This document shows positions 63,322 through 64,000 of a stretch of 64,000 nucleotides of DNA, one piece after another; position 1 is the first letter of the stretch, and every line of letters starts with the position of its first letter. The DNA lies in NCBI RefSeq assembly GCF_947490415.1, contig NZ_CANLGX010000006.1, positions 149,445-213,444 of the forward strand. Reading direction: 5' to 3'. The notes below the pieces were generated by a model. That model made no database searches. It was not told the origin of the DNA and saw nothing but the letters and a program-made list of their open reading frames with translations. The translations under genes and the position numbers were made by a program. The DNA is from an uncultured Eudoraea sp. (GTDB taxonomy: Bacteria > Bacteroidota > Bacteroidia > Flavobacteriales > Flavobacteriaceae).

Positions 63322-64000
63322 TTGGGCAAAAATATTACGCAATCTCTTGTAGTGATTCTCCTATTCGGTCTTATCTGGAATTCACAGTCACAAGATTTAC
63401 ATGATGATTCGAATGCAGCTTCAGTTATCAATGAAGCAGATGCTACAACAGGATGGACTTCGGGTAGCGCAATCTTGAGTTCAGAATCGGGGGACCCTCA
63501 ATTGGGGAATTTCTTTTTAAGACTTGTTTCAAGTGCGGCAGGTGGACGGACTATGGATTATTTCTTTAATGCCGATATTGGGCAGGATTACACCATCCGA
63601 ATTTGGGCCAGAGAAGGTGCACAGGTTTCCGCGGATCCAAGACCGGCATTTGCGGTCTGGAATGGATTGTCCGGTTTTTTTACTACCAGGATTATCGGAA
63701 CCAACTGGACCGAATATGTATTCAATGTAACGGCGACTTCAACAACTCCACGGATCAGGGTCTATACTGGTAATTCCAATTCTGGCGGTGTAGCGGGCAA
63801 TACTGTTGAAGTTGATAATATTTCTATTGTACCTGTTGGTGGAGATACTACCCCGCCTAGTGTTGTGATCAGCTCCACAGAGAGCAGTCCTACCAATACA
63901 TCCCCTGTCCCGGTGACTATCACCTTTGATGAGTCGGTAACCGGATTCGACATTGGGGATCTGACCCTTGGCAATGGCAATGCGGGGAATTTTTCAGGGA
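63322..64000 (+). CDS. Large exported surface protein, N-terminal part (runs off the window)
   Basis: At least 226 residues, open to the window end. TAA at 63301 closes the frame upstream, so start candidates are TTG 63322 (chosen) or ATT 63316. N-terminal signal LGKNITQSLVVILLFGLIWN then SQSQ. A jelly-roll-like module (TTGWTSGSAILSSESGD, DYFFNADIGQDYTIRIWARE) comes first, followed by a bacterial Ig-like repeat (DTTPPSVVISSTESSPTNTS, then PVPVTITFDESVTGFDIGDL). Such proteins are typically very long adhesins or type IX secreted proteins; the C-terminal sorting domain is beyond the window. Confidence 0.8.
   Translation, partial: MGKNITQSLVVILLFGLIWNSQSQDLHDDSNAASVINEADATTGWTSGSAILSSESGDPQLGNFFLRLVSSAAGGRTMDYFFNADIGQDYTIRIWAREGAQVSADPRPAFAVWNGLSGFFTTRIIGTNWTEYVFNVTATSTTPRIRVYTGNSNSGGVAGNTVEVDNISIVPVGGDTTPPSVVISSTESSPTNTSPVPVTITFDESVTGFDIGDLTLGNGNAGNFSG

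Noticed and set aside
1..64000. CRISPR array, prophage or insertion sequence
   Set aside because: No regularly spaced direct repeats, no transposase or integrase gene, and no phage structural genes were seen.

Overview
The window looks like chromosomal DNA of a marine Flavobacteriaceae (Bacteroidota) bacterium. Support: AT-rich intergenic DNA, promoters of the Bacteroidota form TTG-N19/20-TAnnTTTG, a DnaQ-DnaE fusion, cbb3 oxidase genes in ccoN/O-Q-P-G-H order with a one-haem CcoP, a Sec-exported (clade II type) N2O reductase cluster, many lipoproteins, sulfatases, and PVC-type haem proteins. Genus cannot be decided from the sequence alone.

Layout. 1-4.1 kb: end of a cbb3 oxidase operon (ccoO end, ccoQ, ccoP, ccoG, ccoH, SafE-like membrane protein). 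4.1-7.3 kb: CoA-transferase, deoC, deoD and a DUF1643 gene. 7.3-14.6 kb (minus): nitrous-oxide-reduction operon in the order cytochrome c, fasciclin protein, nosZ, terminator, membrane protein, nosL, cupin, nosD, nosF, nosY. 14.7 kb: Rrf2 regulator, divergent from it. 15.2-19.9 kb: Tat-exported or secreted sugar-catabolism genes (Gfo/Idh/MocA, PIG-L, enolase superfamily, RraA-like). 20.2-22.4 kb: hemN-usp. 22.6-29.9 kb: sugar-1-P nucleotidyltransferase plus kinase, acyl-CoA dehydrogenase, Rieske oxygenase, APC permease plus DDAH, trmN6. 29.9-41.7 kb: two sulfatases, two very large haem-c/beta-propeller/HEAT proteins, a TIM-barrel isomerase, rimM and rpsP (the latter with a very long acidic tail). 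41.9-47.8 kb: dnaE, trxA, DUF58 and tRNA-Asp. 47.8-49.1 kb and 59.4-63.3 kb: poor-coding DNA with dispersed tRNA-3'-end-like repeats and decayed gene fragments. 49.1-62.3 kb: prs, a lipoprotein, a frameshifted VOC gene, CapA, an AMP-ligase/pyruvate-dehydrogenase/ACP operon, a split COG2187/COG0645 kinase pair and hemG. The window ends inside a large exported surface protein.

Main discovery. Seven promoters carry an FNR/CRP-type palindrome (consensus [AC]TGA[TC]-N4-[AT]TCA[TG]) whose centre lies exactly 29.5 bp upstream of the first base of a Bacteroidota -7 element (three perfect TAnnTTTG, four with one mismatch). This is what is expected of a class II (about -42) FNR activator. The seven promoters serve the nos operon, hemN-usp, a small lipoprotein, capA, the ligase/PDH/ACP operon, the COG0645/COG2187 kinase pair and a 27-residue membrane peptide too short for normal gene calling. 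The genes between 50 and 63 kb, mostly of obscure function, would therefore form a low-oxygen regulon together with N2O reduction and anaerobic haem synthesis. The regulator itself is not in the window.
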